Part shown: positions 7,356 to 15,008 of the stretch, in pieces
How the letters are laid out: each line of letters starts with the position of its first letter
Numbering within the stretch: the first letter of the stretch is position 1
Assembly (NCBI GenBank): GCA_963711705.1
Contig: CAVQFM010000025.1
Location: 1 to 64,000, forward strand
Reading direction: 5' to 3'
DNA length: 64,000 nt
Source: RYN-230 sp963711705
GTDB taxonomy: Bacteria; Actinomycetota; Actinomycetes; Streptosporangiales; Streptosporangiaceae
The notes under the pieces: generated by a model
Database searches by the model: none
Seen by the model: only the letters and a program-made list of their open reading frames with translations
What the model was told of the DNA's origin: nothing
Translations under genes and position numbers: made by a program

Positions 7356-9704
7356 GTCGGCCTCGCCAGCCCGCGGCGACTCCCGCTCGTACGCGTCCTC
7401 CCGGTGCAGCAGGATCACCACGTCGCTGTCCTGCTCGATGCTGTTGTGCAGGCTGATCCCGTTGGCCACGAAGTTGTGCGTGCCCGGCACGGTCGCGTCG
7501 TAGACCGGCTGCTGGCCCAGGCTTTCCACGGACGCGATCTCGTCCCAGAAGACGTCGTTGGTCGCGACCATGTCCAGCTCGGCGTCGTCCAGGATGGTGG
7601 CCACCTGGGACAGCTGCTCCCGCGCTGGCGGCGGCGGGCCGCCACCCCGCGCCTGGCCCGGGATCAGCGAGTGCGGCACGGCCGGCCGCCACGCCGTGCC
7701 CGCTGACGCGCCGCGGCGGAAGGCCGGCTGCCGTATCTCCAGGACCCGTCCCACCCGCTCCCAGACATCACCGGGCACCCGGGCGGTCGCGGTGTCGTGC
7801 CGCACCGAGCGCAGCCGTTCCCGGGTCGCCTGGGCGATCGGGCCGCCCGCACCGGGAATGCCGATCCCGTCCAGGAAGCGCAGCTGGTTCTCGGTGCCGT
7901 CCACCACCAGCAGATACCGGTGCTGCGAACCGTCGTGGCCGAGCTCGAAGATCTGCGTCATCACGTTGAAGCGCAGCAGCAGCCGGGCGAGGTCATCGGC
8001 CAGCCGACGGCTCGCCGACGCGTAGTAGATCCGCGACTGCTCGGCCCGGGCGTCCCACCAGATGCAGCCGTTGGCCCCCCACAAATGACGCAGGAACAGC
8101 GCCAGCTGGCTGCGCGGAACCGGCCACAGCGACGCGGGAATGGCCTGCTCCGGCGAAGCAGCACCGAGCTGGCGGGCCAGCCGGACGACTTCCTCGGTGG
8201 CCATCGGCCGCAGGTTCACCGGGCCGGGGGTGTGCCGGGCCACCCCCACCCGGCTGCCCGGGCCGAGCGTGCCCAGCGGGCGCCACCCGTCGTAGGTCAG
8301 GAACGGATGGTTGGCGGTGGCCTGCACCGTACGGCCCGAGCGCAGCTGCACCCGGAACACTTCCCTGGTCCCGCTCGGGAACGCGCGCGTCATGGTCGTG
8401 GGCACCAGCCGCAGCCGGTCGTCCAGCGACCAGACGGGGACATCCTGCTCGCCGGCCGCCACCAGTTCGCCCAGCGTCACCTCGGCGCCGGTGTCCGCCC
8501 GCAGGATCCTGGTGTCCGCGGTGAGGCAGCCCGACTCACGCAAGTCGGAGAGCAGCGGCTTCTTGTCCGTGCGCTGCTCCGGTCCCCGGTTCAGCTGGGA
8601 GATGGCGATCACCGGGACGTCGATTTCCTTGGCCAGCAGCTTGAGCGACCGGGACATGTCGGATACTTCCTGCTGCCGGTTCTCCACCCGCTTGGGCGAG
8701 CTCATCAGCTGCAGGTAGTCGACGATGACCATCTTGAGGTCGTGCCGCTGCTTGAGCCGGCGGCACTTGGCCCGGATCTCCATCATCGACATGTTCGGTG
8801 AGTCGTCGATGAACAGCGGCGCGTCGACCACTTCGCTCATCCGGCGAGCCAGCCGGGTCCAGTCCTCCTCGCCCATCTGCCCGGTGCGCATGCTGTGCAG
8901 CGGCACCCGGGCCTCGGCGGACAGCAGCCGCATGGTGATCTCGTTGCGGCTCATCTCCAGGCTGAACATCACGGTCGGCATGCCGTGCTTGATCGTCGCC
9001 GCCCGGGCAAGATCCAGCGCGAGCGTGGATTTCCCAACGGCCGGACGTGCCGCGATGACCACCATCTGGCCGGCGTGCAGGCCGTTGGTCAGCGCGTCGA
9101 GGTCGGCGAAGCCGGTGGGCACGCCGGTCATCCCGCCGCCGCGGCTGCCGATCGCCTCGATCTCGTCCAGGGCGGCTGGCATGATCTCGGACAGCGACAG
9201 GTAGTCCTCGCTCACCCGGCGCTCAGTCACCCCGTAGACCTCGGCCTGGGCCCGGTCCACCAGCTCGTCGGCCTCGCCGTCGCCCGAGTAGCCGAGCTGC
9301 ACGATCCGGGTGCCGACCTCGACCAGGCGGCGCAGGATGGCCCGCTCGCGGACGATCCGGGCGTAGTAGCCGGCGTTGGCCGCGGTGGGCACCGACGCGA
9401 TCAGCGTGTGCAGGTAGCTGGGGCCGCCGACGCGGGCCAGCTCCCCGCGCTTGTTCAGCAGGTCGGAGACGGTGACCGGGTCGGCGGGCTCGCCCCGGCC
9501 GTAGAGTTCCAGGATGGCTTCGTGCACGATCTGGTGCGCGGGCCGGTAGTGATCATTCGGGCGGATGGTCTCCATCACGTCGGAGATGGCGTCCTTGGAC
9601 AGCAGCATTCCGCCGAGAACGCACTGCTCCGCGGCTACGTCGTGCGGTGGGGTGCGATCGAAGCCTTCACCCCGGGGTGCGATCTCGGCAACGCTCACCG
9701 CCAT
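7260..9704 (-). CDS. dnaB: Replicative DNA helicase DnaB with in-frame intein
   Basis: An 814-residue precursor of the hexameric replicative helicase. Residues 1-392 and the last 60 form DnaB proper (452 residues, the usual size); residues 393-754 are an intein. The N-terminal domain (PHDVAAEQCVLGGML) is followed by the RecA-like motor with Walker A ARPAVGKST and Walker B region MVIVDYLQLMS. The intein interrupts the LRESG/SIEQDSD motif just before the arginine-finger region. The ATG at 9704 is preceded by GGGGAGG; the open frame upstream has no ribosome site. The final 31 codons have foreign codon use (see the homing element). It lies in a minus-strand row after rplI-rpsR-ssb-rpsF but is separated from them by a 70-codon plus-strand gene and a region with DnaA boxes. 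Confidence 0.96.
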   Translation of the reverse strand: MAVSVAEIAPRGEGFDRTPPHDVAAEQCVLGGMLLSKDAISDVMETIRPNDHYRPAHQIVHEAILELYGRGEPADPVTVSDLLNKRGELARVGGPSYLHTLIASVPTAANAGYYARIVRERAILRRLVEVGTRIVQLGYSGDGEADELVDRAQAEVYGVTERRVSEDYLSLSEIMPAALDEIEAIGSRGGGMTGVPTGFADLDALTNGLHAGQMVVIAARPAVGKSTLALDLARAATIKHGMPTVMFSLEMSRNEITMRLLSAEARVPLHSMRTGQMGEEDWTRLARRMSEVVDAPLFIDDSPNMSMMEIRAKCRRLKQRHDLKMVIVDYLQLMSSPKRVENRQQEVSDMSRSLKLLAKEIDVPVIAISQLNRGPEQRTDKKPLLSDLRESGCLTADTRILRADTGAEVTLGELVAAGEQDVPVWSLDDRLRLVPTTMTRAFPSGTREVFRVQLRSGRTVQATANHPFLTYDGWRPLGTLGPGSRVGVARHTPGPVNLRPMATEEVVRLARQLGAASPEQAIPASLWPVPRSQLALFLRHLWGANGCIWWDARAEQSRIYYASASRRLADDLARLLLRFNVMTQIFELGHDGSQHRYLLVVDGTENQLRFLDGIGIPGAGGPIAQATRERLRSVRHDTATARVPGDVWERVGRVLEIRQPAFRRGASAGTAWRPAVPHSLIPGQARGGGPPPPAREQLSQVATILDDAELDMVATNDVFWDEIASVESLGQQPVYDATVPGTHNFVANGISLHNSIEQDSDVVILLHREDAYERESPRAGEADLIVAKHRNGPTATVTVAFQGHYSRFVDMAPG
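7443..8528 (-). mobile_element. DnaB intein (362 residues) with degenerate endonuclease motif
   Basis: The intein begins with Cys (CLTADTRIL) after LRESG and ends with His-Asn (VANGISLHN) before Ser (SIEQDSD). All splicing residues are present: Cys1, the block B TxxH as TANHPFL, and the C-terminal HN followed by Ser+1. Insertion between LRESG and SIEQD is the well-known DnaB-b site also used by the Synechocystis DnaB intein. The first LAGLIDADG-type motif reads LRHLWGANGCI: Asn occupies the usual catalytic Asp position (intein residue 153), and no convincing second motif is seen. Splicing should work, but DNA cleavage is doubtful. Base composition is host-like, so it is an old resident. Confidence 0.9.
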
Positions 9705-10102
9705 CACCTCCCCGTCGCCTCGAGTAGCCCGGCGGCCGCCAGCGCCGAGGGCTACCCCCCGTTTTAGTAGGCAGGTCTGACAGTTTTCTCCCGAGCCGGC
9801 ACGCCGTCCAATCATGCTGTGTACAGGCCTGTGGACAGACTGTGCAGACACGCCGCCGACGCTGTGCGCAGCCTGGGGACGGACCTGGGGATGGCCACCC
9901 GATCTGCGCCCGGGCAGTGGCTACTGCCTGGTGTTATACGATCCACCGGATGTGTGCGGAAAAAAGATTGACCGGCTCGCCCCGTCCACACGGGCGGGAA
10001 GTTATCCACATACAGAACGTGTACCCGAGCCCGCCAGCCAGCGGCCGGCCAGCTCTCCGGAAGGGCCCGCAGACCGGGTGCCGCTTCCCCTAAGATTCGA
10101 GC
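9705..10102. promoter_or_regulatory. dnaB: dnaB upstream region with a cluster of DnaA boxes
   Basis: This 398-base interval between the divergent dnaB and a 70-codon gene holds no convincing coding frame. It contains one perfect DnaA box, TTATCCACA at 10002-10010, and near-boxes TGTGGACAG (9830-9838), TGTGTACAG (9818-9826) and CCGTCCACA (9982-9990). It is locally AT-richer (around 9940-9970). It probably carries the dnaB promoter on the minus strand. The boxes suggest DnaA may titrate here or control dnaB. Confidence 0.5.
10091..10096 (+). promoter_or_regulatory. -10 element of a leaderless promoter (TAAGAT-N6-ATG)
   Basis: TAAGAT lies six bases before the ATG at 10103, the spacing at which transcription starts on the A of ATG. 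No ribosome site precedes the gene, which fits leaderless translation as is common in actinobacteria. Confidence 0.6.
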
Positions 10103-10315
10103 ATGTGTTCGACCCCCGACCCGCGGCCCGCCCCTGACTCCCGGCTCGCCCTCATCGGCATCGCGATCGACAAGCTGGCCGAGGAAGCCCGGGCAGGCGG
10201 GCCCGGCGACGGGGCGGACGGCATGGCGGCGCGCCTGGCGTGTGTCTGGGCCATGATGGCCGACCTTGACCCGGCGCTGGCCCAGCGGCTACCGCACTAC
10301 ACCGCGACCGACTGA
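10103..10315 (+). CDS. Small conserved-type hypothetical protein (70 residues)
   Basis: A 70-residue acidic protein of unknown function. After a Pro/Asp-rich start, it has two predicted amphipathic helices (LALIGIAIDKLAEEA and MAARLACVWAMMADLDPALA) and a short PHYT tail. No membrane segment, signal peptide or metal motif is visible. I recall similar small two-helix proteins in Streptosporangiales, with the pattern RLA..WAM.A..DP.LA, but give this as memory, not a search result. It has a leaderless promoter, lies divergent from dnaB and convergent with rplI (10 bases between stops). The good -10 placement is the main reason to believe it is real. Confidence 0.65.
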   Translation: MCSTPDPRPAPDSRLALIGIAIDKLAEEARAGGPGDGADGMAARLACVWAMMADLDPALAQRLPHYTATD

Positions 10316-10325
10316 CCTGGCCGGA

Positions 10326-10787
10326 TCAGCTGGCGCTGACCTCGACGTCCAGCGTCGCCTCGACCTCTGGGTGCAGCCGCACCGTGACCTGGTGCGACCC
10401 GATGGTGCGGATCGGCGTGGCGATCTCGATGCGCCGCCGGTCGAGTTCCGGGCCACCCGCGGCCCGGAGCGCCTCGGCGATGTCCGACGAGCTCACCGAG
10501 CCGAACAGCCGGCCCTGCGCCCCGGCCCGCACTCGCAGCTGGACGGTGAGCGCGGCCAGCCGCTTCGCGGTCTCCTTGGCGTCATCGAGGCTGCGGACGT
10601 CCCGGGCCGCCCGGGACCGCTTGATCAGCTCGATCTGCTTCTCAGCGCCCCGGGTCCAGCGCATGGCCAGGCCCCGGGGGACGAGGTAGTTGCGGCCGTA
10701 GCCGCCGGCCACCTCGACCACGTCGCCCGGGCCGCCCAGCCCGGTGACGTCGTTGGTCAGGATCAGCTTCATCGGTGTGCGGCTCAT
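10326..10787 (-). CDS. rplI: Ribosomal protein bL9
   Basis: A 153-residue large-subunit protein that binds 23S rRNA at the base of the L1 stalk. The N-terminal domain has the family pattern (MKLILTNDVTGLG, GDVVEVAGGYGRNYLVPRGLA), followed by the long connecting helix and a C-terminal domain ending VRLHPEVEATLDVEV. I took the ATG at 10787 (MSRTPMKL) because GGGGAAGG lies upstream. The conserved protein usually starts at the internal ATG at 10772, which lacks a ribosome site, so five residues are uncertain. It is the last gene of the minus-strand rpsF-ssb-rpsR-rplI unit and follows rpsR by 22 bases. Confidence 0.96.
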   Translation of the reverse strand: MSRTPMKLILTNDVTGLGGPGDVVEVAGGYGRNYLVPRGLAMRWTRGAEKQIELIKRSRAARDVRSLDDAKETAKRLAALTVQLRVRAGAQGRLFGSVSSSDIAEALRAAGGPELDRRRIEIATPIRTIGSHQVTVRLHPEVEATLDVEVSAS

Positions 10788-10809
10788 CGGTATCCGGCCT
10801 TCCCCGGCA

Positions 10810-11049
10810 TCAGCGTGCCGTGCTCGTGTACGGCAGCAGCGCCATCTCGCGGGCGTTCTTGATCGCCTTGGCGACGTCGCGCTGATGCTGCGTGCAGTTA
10901 CCGGTGACCCGGCGGGCCCGGATCTTGCCACGGTCGGAGATGAACTTACGAAGCAGCCCAGTGTCCTTGTAGTCCACGTAGGAGATCTTCTCCTGGCAGA
11001 ACAGGCAGACTTTCTTCCTGGGCTTGCGAATAGGTGCTTTCGCCATCAT
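10810..11049 (-). CDS. rpsR: Ribosomal protein bS18 (zinc-binding form)
   Basis: A 79-residue small-subunit protein that partners bS6. The core (YKDTGLLRKFISDRGKIRA, then RRVTGNCTQHQRDVAKAIKNARE) is canonical. It retains CLFC near the N-terminus plus the later NCTQH, the C+ arrangement that can hold Zn2+. Many actinobacteria also encode zinc-free copies, so Zur-type zinc control elsewhere in the genome is possible. Two adjacent ATG codons (11049, 11046) follow AGGAG, and either may be used. It lies in the conserved rpsF-ssb-rpsR-rplI order, 79 bases after the repaired ssb stop. Confidence 0.96.
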   Translation of the reverse strand: MMAKAPIRKPRKKVCLFCQEKISYVDYKDTGLLRKFISDRGKIRARRVTGNCTQHQRDVAKAIKNAREMALLPYTSTAR

Positions 11050-11066
11050 GGTGCTCCTGAAGAGAG

Positions 11067-11083
11067 CCCCGCTGCGCGCGGGG
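11067..11083 (-). other. GC-rich hairpin between ssb and rpsR
   Basis: Perfect six-base arms CCCCGC (11067-11072) and GCGGGG (11078-11083) enclose a five-base loop, just ahead of the rpsR ribosome site. There is no U-run. It could be an attenuator, an RNA-processing site or nothing; a full terminator is unlikely inside a ribosomal operon. Confidence 0.3.
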
Positions 11084-11128
11084 ATGGGTTAGTTATCGGT
11101 GCTTGACGGTGCGGCCGGGCCGCACCGC

Positions 11129-11666
11129 TCAGAACGGTGGCTCGTCGGTCGACCCTTCGCCGAAGCCCGCCGAGTCAGAGGCCCACGGGTCATCGGCGCG
11201 GCCACCGGACGGTCCACCATACCCGGCGGATCCGCCCTGGCCACCACCCTGGCCCTGGCCCGCCACCGCCCGGTCCACCGCCGCCGAAGCCGCCGGTGGA
11301 CCGGTTGGACTTGGTGACCTTGGCCGAGGCGTTCCGCATGGACGGGCCGACGTCGTCTACCTCGACCTCGTAGACGGTGCGCTTCTCACCCTCGCGGGTC
11401 TCGTACGAGCGCTGGTGCAGCCGACCCTGGACGATCACCCGCATACCGCGCTGCAGGCTCTCGGCCACGTTCTCCGCGGCCTGCCGCCATACGTTGCAGG
11501 TGAGGAAGAGGCTGTCGCCGTCCTTCCACTCGTTCGCCTGCCGGTCGAAGGTGCGTGGGGTGGATGCAACCCGGAAGTTGGCAACGGCCACGCCAGTCGG
11601 GGTGTAGCGAAGTTCCGGGTCGCTGACGAGATTGCCAACGACGGTGATCTGGGTGTCTCCTGCCAT
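11129..11666 (-). CDS. ssb: Single-stranded DNA-binding protein, frame shifted near the C-terminus in this sequence
   Basis: The OB-fold (AGDTQITVVGNLVSDPELRY, FLTCNVWRQAAENVAESL, GRLHQRSYETREGEKR) covers about residues 1-110 and is intact. The Gly-rich linker then changes frame. As written, the protein stops at 11190 after 158 residues with a Trp/Arg-rich end. Reading one frame over from about 11245 gives GGQGGSAGYGGPSGG and the canonical acidic tip ending DEPPF at 11129-11131. One extra base in the GGGCCAGGGCCAGGG run explains this; the repaired length is 178 residues. The tip recruits replication and repair partners and is essential, so a sequence error is likely. The ATG at 11666 follows GGGAG. 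It lies between rpsF and rpsR as usual. Confidence 0.9.
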
Positions 11667-11716
11667 CGGGTTACTCCCGGTCAATCGGAGGGTGTGTCAC
11701 GTCGCGGGCCCGGGGA

Positions 11717-12007
11717 TCAGTGTGTCTCCGGGCGCAGGATCTTGGTCCGCAGCACGGCCTCGTTGAGGCTGAGCTGGCGGTCGAGCTCGGTTACCGTGTC
11801 CGGCTCGGCGATCAGGTCGACAACGGCGTAGATGCCATCGGCCTTCTTGTCGATCTCATAGGCGAGCCGGCGCCGCCCCCACACGTCGATCTTGTCCACG
11901 GCACCGCCACCGGTGGTGACCACGGACATGAACTGCTCAAGTGACGGATGGACGGTCTGCTCTTCGAGCGCAGGATCGAGGATGATCATCATCTCATAGC
12001 GGCGCAT
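11717..12007 (-). CDS. rpsF: Ribosomal protein bS6
   Basis: A 96-residue small-subunit protein that pairs with bS18 in the central platform. The sequence starts MRRYEMMIILDPALEEQ and has the expected VDKIDVWGRRRLAYEIDKK and GIYAVVDL core, ending LRTKILRPE. The ATG at 12007 is ten bases after GAGGAGG; an earlier ATG three codons upstream is too close to that site. It is the first gene of the rpsF-ssb-rpsR-rplI operon, so the promoter should lie in 12008-12200. Length matches the family. Confidence 0.97.
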   Translation of the reverse strand: MRRYEMMIILDPALEEQTVHPSLEQFMSVVTTGGGAVDKIDVWGRRRLAYEIDKKADGIYAVVDLIAEPDTVTELDRQLSLNEAVLRTKILRPETH

Positions 12008-12219
12008 GCGGAACATGCCTCCTCTGGACTCATGCGGCCACGGTCTCTCCGTGGCAGGAGGGGCCGCCACGCCAGCCTGCGAGAACGCCGGTGATCGTTG
12101 CGGCTGAGCCAGCCTACCAGGGGGCACCGACAGTACCGGCCAGGATTCCGGCGGGCCGGCACTGGGAACAAGACCGGTAAAACCGCGCCATCGGCCGGAT
12201 GCCCGAGGGGGTGGCCGCA

Positions 12220-12579
12220 GTGCCGCAAGCCACCGACGTCCAGATGCCCCAGGCCGGCAGGCCGCGGGCCCGGACACGGATCCCGCACGTGACGCTGAAC
12301 AGCGACGGCCGGCGTCACCCAGTCACCAACGCGCTCGCCGTGTTCACCCTGCTGGCCGGCATCGTCGCGGTGGCCGCGGGGTTCCTGGCCAACCAGGGCG
12401 GTGCGCCCGCGTGGGCCCATGTGGTGGCCACCTGGGCCGGGCTGGCCGCGCTGGTCATCGGCCTGTACGCCCAGCTCGTCTCGGCGACCAGGGAAGAGCG
12501 GATGCTCATCGTGACCGGGCTGGTGGCCGCGTTCGTCGGGGTGGCCCTCGGCCTGGCGCACGGCGGCCTGTTTCCCTGA
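12220..12579 (+). CDS. Small membrane protein, three predicted TM segments
   Basis: A protein of about 119 residues with a basic, Pro-rich N-terminus (RPRARTRIPHVTLNSDGRRHPVTN) and three hydrophobic helices: NALAVFTLLAGIVAVAAGFL, HVVATWAGLAALVIGLYAQL and MLIVTGLVAAFVGVALGLA. No catalytic motif is visible. It is divergent from rpsF, a position where other actinobacteria carry a similar small membrane protein (from memory). The GTG at 12220 is favoured because GAGGGG lies nine bases ahead; an ATG at 12199 and a GTG at 12211 are alternatives in the same frame. Function unknown. Confidence 0.7.
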   Translation: MPQATDVQMPQAGRPRARTRIPHVTLNSDGRRHPVTNALAVFTLLAGIVAVAAGFLANQGGAPAWAHVVATWAGLAALVIGLYAQLVSATREERMLIVTGLVAAFVGVALGLAHGGLFP

Positions 12580-12698
12580 GCCCGCGCTGACCCGGCAACA
12601 GCCGGCCACCCCTGGTTAGCTTTACGCACGGCGCCCCGCTGGTGTGAGCCGTACCTGCCATGACTCTCGCGGCGGCTGAACATCTGCCCGGCACGGCC

Positions 12699-12704
12699 TA
12701 GTCT
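12699..12704 (+). promoter_or_regulatory. Possible -10 element for endonuclease IV (TAGTCT-N8-ATG)
   Basis: TAGTCT ends eight bases before the ATG at 12713, and no ribosome site is present. Spacing is two bases longer than in the best leaderless cases of this window. Confidence 0.4.
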
Positions 12705-12712
12705 CTACTCCC

Positions 12713-13504
12713 ATGGTGCGCATCGGACCCCATGTCCATGACGAGGACCCGCTGCCGGCCGCGCTGTCGACCGACTCATCGGTGGTCCAGTTCTTCCTCG
12801 GCGACCCGCAGGGCTGGGCGGCGCCGAAGTTCCCCGGCGGGGACGCGGCGGCGCTGCGCGCCGCGCTGGCCGACGCCGGGGTGAGCGCCTACATCCACGC
12901 CCCCTACCGGATCAACGTGGCCAGCACGAACAACCGGATCCGCATCCCCAGCCGCAAGCTGCTCGGCCAGTACCTGGAGGGCGCCGCCCAGATCGGCGCC
13001 AACGGGGTGATCGTGCACGGCGGGAACGTGACCGCCGACGTGGACGCGGCCGAGGGCTATGAGAACTGGGCCAAGGCGGTGGCGCGGATCGACCGGCCGG
13101 TGCCCATGCTGATCGAGAACACGGCGGGCGGCGGCGGCCAGGCCATGGCGCGCGGCCTGGACGGGGTGGCCCGGCTGTGGGAGGCGATCGGCGGGGCGGG
13201 CCAGGATCGCGGCGAGGTCGGCTTCTGCCTGGACACCTGCCACGCCTACGCCAGCGGTGAGGAACTGAGCGGGATCGCGGACCGGGTGAAGGCCATCACC
13301 GGCCGGATCGACCTGGTGCACTGCAACAACTCGCGGGACGAGTTCGGCTCGGGCCGGGACCGGCACGCCGGGATGACCCAGGGCACGATCGACCCGAACG
13401 TGCTGGCCGATGTGATCCGCGCCGTCGGCGGCGCGGTCATCTGCGAGACCCCGGATCCGCCCGCTGACATCGCCTGGCTCCGCGAGCATCTCGGCGAGAA
13501 GTAG
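12713..13504 (+). CDS. nfo: Deoxyribonuclease IV (AP endonuclease family 2)
   Basis: A 263-residue TIM-barrel endonuclease of the Nfo/AP endonuclease 2 family, which cuts 5' of abasic sites in base-excision repair and uses three Zn2+ ions. Metal-binding motifs are in order: IGPHVH near the start, AYIHAPYRINVAS (residues 59-71), GVIVHGGN, MLIENTAGGG, GFCLDTCHAYASG, LVHCNNSRDEFGSGRDRHAG and ICETP at the end. All expected His, Glu and Asp ligands appear present. It begins at an ATG with only a -10 element close upstream, so it may be leaderless. It is convergent with the glycosyltransferase gene (18 bases apart). Confidence 0.92.
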   Translation: MVRIGPHVHDEDPLPAALSTDSSVVQFFLGDPQGWAAPKFPGGDAAALRAALADAGVSAYIHAPYRINVASTNNRIRIPSRKLLGQYLEGAAQIGANGVIVHGGNVTADVDAAEGYENWAKAVARIDRPVPMLIENTAGGGGQAMARGLDGVARLWEAIGGAGQDRGEVGFCLDTCHAYASGEELSGIADRVKAITGRIDLVHCNNSRDEFGSGRDRHAGMTQGTIDPNVLADVIRAVGGAVICETPDPPADIAWLREHLGEK

Positions 13505-13522
13505 GACTCCAGGAGGCCCCGG

Positions 13523-14923
13523 CTAGCGTGGGGTGGCGGCGGTGGCCGGGCGGCGCTCCGGGCGGCGGCGCAGCTTGAGCACGAACCGGTCCGGCGCCCC
13601 GGACAGCACGCCCCCGGCCGGGTCGTCCCCCCCGCCGGCCCGCACCACGTCGTGCGCGGGCTGCAGTACCTCCCGGATCACCAGGCCGCACAGCACCAGC
13701 ACGGTGAGGAACCGGGCCAGCAGCGCGGCGAAGTACAGCCCGCTGCTGATCCCGCCGACCTGGCCAAGACCGGACACCGACACGGTGATCAGGTAGGCCC
13801 AGATCGCGAAGAAGTAGCCGACCTCGGCCAGCTGCCACGCCGCGTAGGCGCCGAACCGGGGCCGGGCCAGCACCACCAGCGGAGCCAGCCAGACCACGTA
13901 CTGCGGCGACCACACCTTGTTGAACATGAGGAACGCGGCCAGCGTGAGGAACACCACCTGGGCCACCCGGGGCCGCCGCGGGGCGGCCAGGATGAGCAGC
14001 CCGATACCCACGCAGGCGGCCAGGAACACCAGGCTGGACAGCACGTTGAGGTGGCCGACGCTGGTCATGCCCAGCAGCGGCCAGTGCTCGGTCTGGAAGA
14101 AGTACCAGATCGAGCCCCAGTCGGCCGTGCGGGTCTCGCTGAGCTGGTAGAACCGGGCCCAGCCGGACGGTGCGACGATCAGCACCGGCAGGTTGACCGC
14201 CAGCCAGGCCACGGCGGCCGAGCCGGCCGTCACCCAGAACTCCCGCATCCGGCCCGCCCGCAGGCAGAGCAGCAGCAACGGGCCCAGGAACAGCACCGGG
14301 TAGAACTTGGTGGCCACGGCCAGCCCGATGAGCACCCCGGCCAGCACGCCGCGGCGCGCCGCCCAGGCGGCCAGGCCCAGCATGACCAGGCCCATCGCGA
14401 TCAGGTCCCAGTTGATGAACGCGCCCAGGATCAGCGCGGGGGCCAGCGCGACCCCCAGCGCGGTCCAGCGCCGCGACCAGCCCGCCAGATACGCGGTGGC
14501 CAGCACGCCCGCGATGGCGAAGATGGTCAGCAGCACGATGGTGACGTCAAAGAACTCCCGGCCCCGGACGAACGGGTCACTGATCGGCCGGACGATCCAG
14601 GCCACGAGCTGCATGGCCCCGCCGATGAGCACCGGGTACTCGACCGGGTGGCCGGTGTAGGGCACCTTGCCAGTGGACAGGCCCTCGCCGTAGTACAGCG
14701 GGTAGATGTCGGTGTAGCAGTGCGCCTGGAACTGGGTGAGGTAGCCGTTCCAGGCGCCGGCCCGGCAGGACCACTTGTTGGCCAGCGCCAGCACGCAGCC
14801 GAGCAGGCTCGCGGTGACCAGCACCGTGGTGGAGCCGGCCAGCACGGCCAGCCGGGCCAGGCCGGGATGCCGCGGCCCGCCGGGCCGCCCCCGGCCCGCT
14901 AGGCCGGCTCCTGCGTCTGCCAC
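13523..14923 (-). CDS. Polytopic GT87/DUF2029-type glycosyltransferase
   Basis: A membrane protein of about 466 residues with ten or more hydrophobic helices, of the GT-C superfamily (GT87, DUF2029). These enzymes, such as mycobacterial mannosyltransferases, use polyprenyl-phosphate sugars on the outer side of the membrane. After the first helix, the extracytoplasmic loop carries CYTDIYPLYYGEGL and the conserved VEYPVLIGG; later come INWDLIAMGLVMLGLAAWA and FLMFNKVWSPQYVVWL, both typical of the family. The GTG at 14923 has GGAG at a good distance, with a GTG two codons upstream possible. It lies directly after the penicillin-binding protein on the same strand (85 bases), so they may be co-expressed. 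The product glycan is unknown. Confidence 0.82.
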   Translation of the reverse strand: MADAGAGLAGRGRPGGPRHPGLARLAVLAGSTTVLVTASLLGCVLALANKWSCRAGAWNGYLTQFQAHCYTDIYPLYYGEGLSTGKVPYTGHPVEYPVLIGGAMQLVAWIVRPISDPFVRGREFFDVTIVLLTIFAIAGVLATAYLAGWSRRWTALGVALAPALILGAFINWDLIAMGLVMLGLAAWAARRGVLAGVLIGLAVATKFYPVLFLGPLLLLCLRAGRMREFWVTAGSAAVAWLAVNLPVLIVAPSGWARFYQLSETRTADWGSIWYFFQTEHWPLLGMTSVGHLNVLSSLVFLAACVGIGLLILAAPRRPRVAQVVFLTLAAFLMFNKVWSPQYVVWLAPLVVLARPRFGAYAAWQLAEVGYFFAIWAYLITVSVSGLGQVGGISSGLYFAALLARFLTVLVLCGLVIREVLQPAHDVVRAGGGDDPAGGVLSGAPDRFVLKLRRRPERRPATAATPR

Positions 14924-15008
14924 GCCCACTCCGTTGTCCGCTGCCCGGCATCCGTCACCGGATCAGTCCCTCCGACGATTGTCCCCCGGTCTGGGGCCGG
15001 GCCGCGGG

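Noticed and set aside
11190..11275. Programmed ribosomal frameshifting in ssb
   Set aside because: No classic slippery heptamer or stem is obvious, and several other genes in the window show the same kind of single-base break, so sequence error is simpler.
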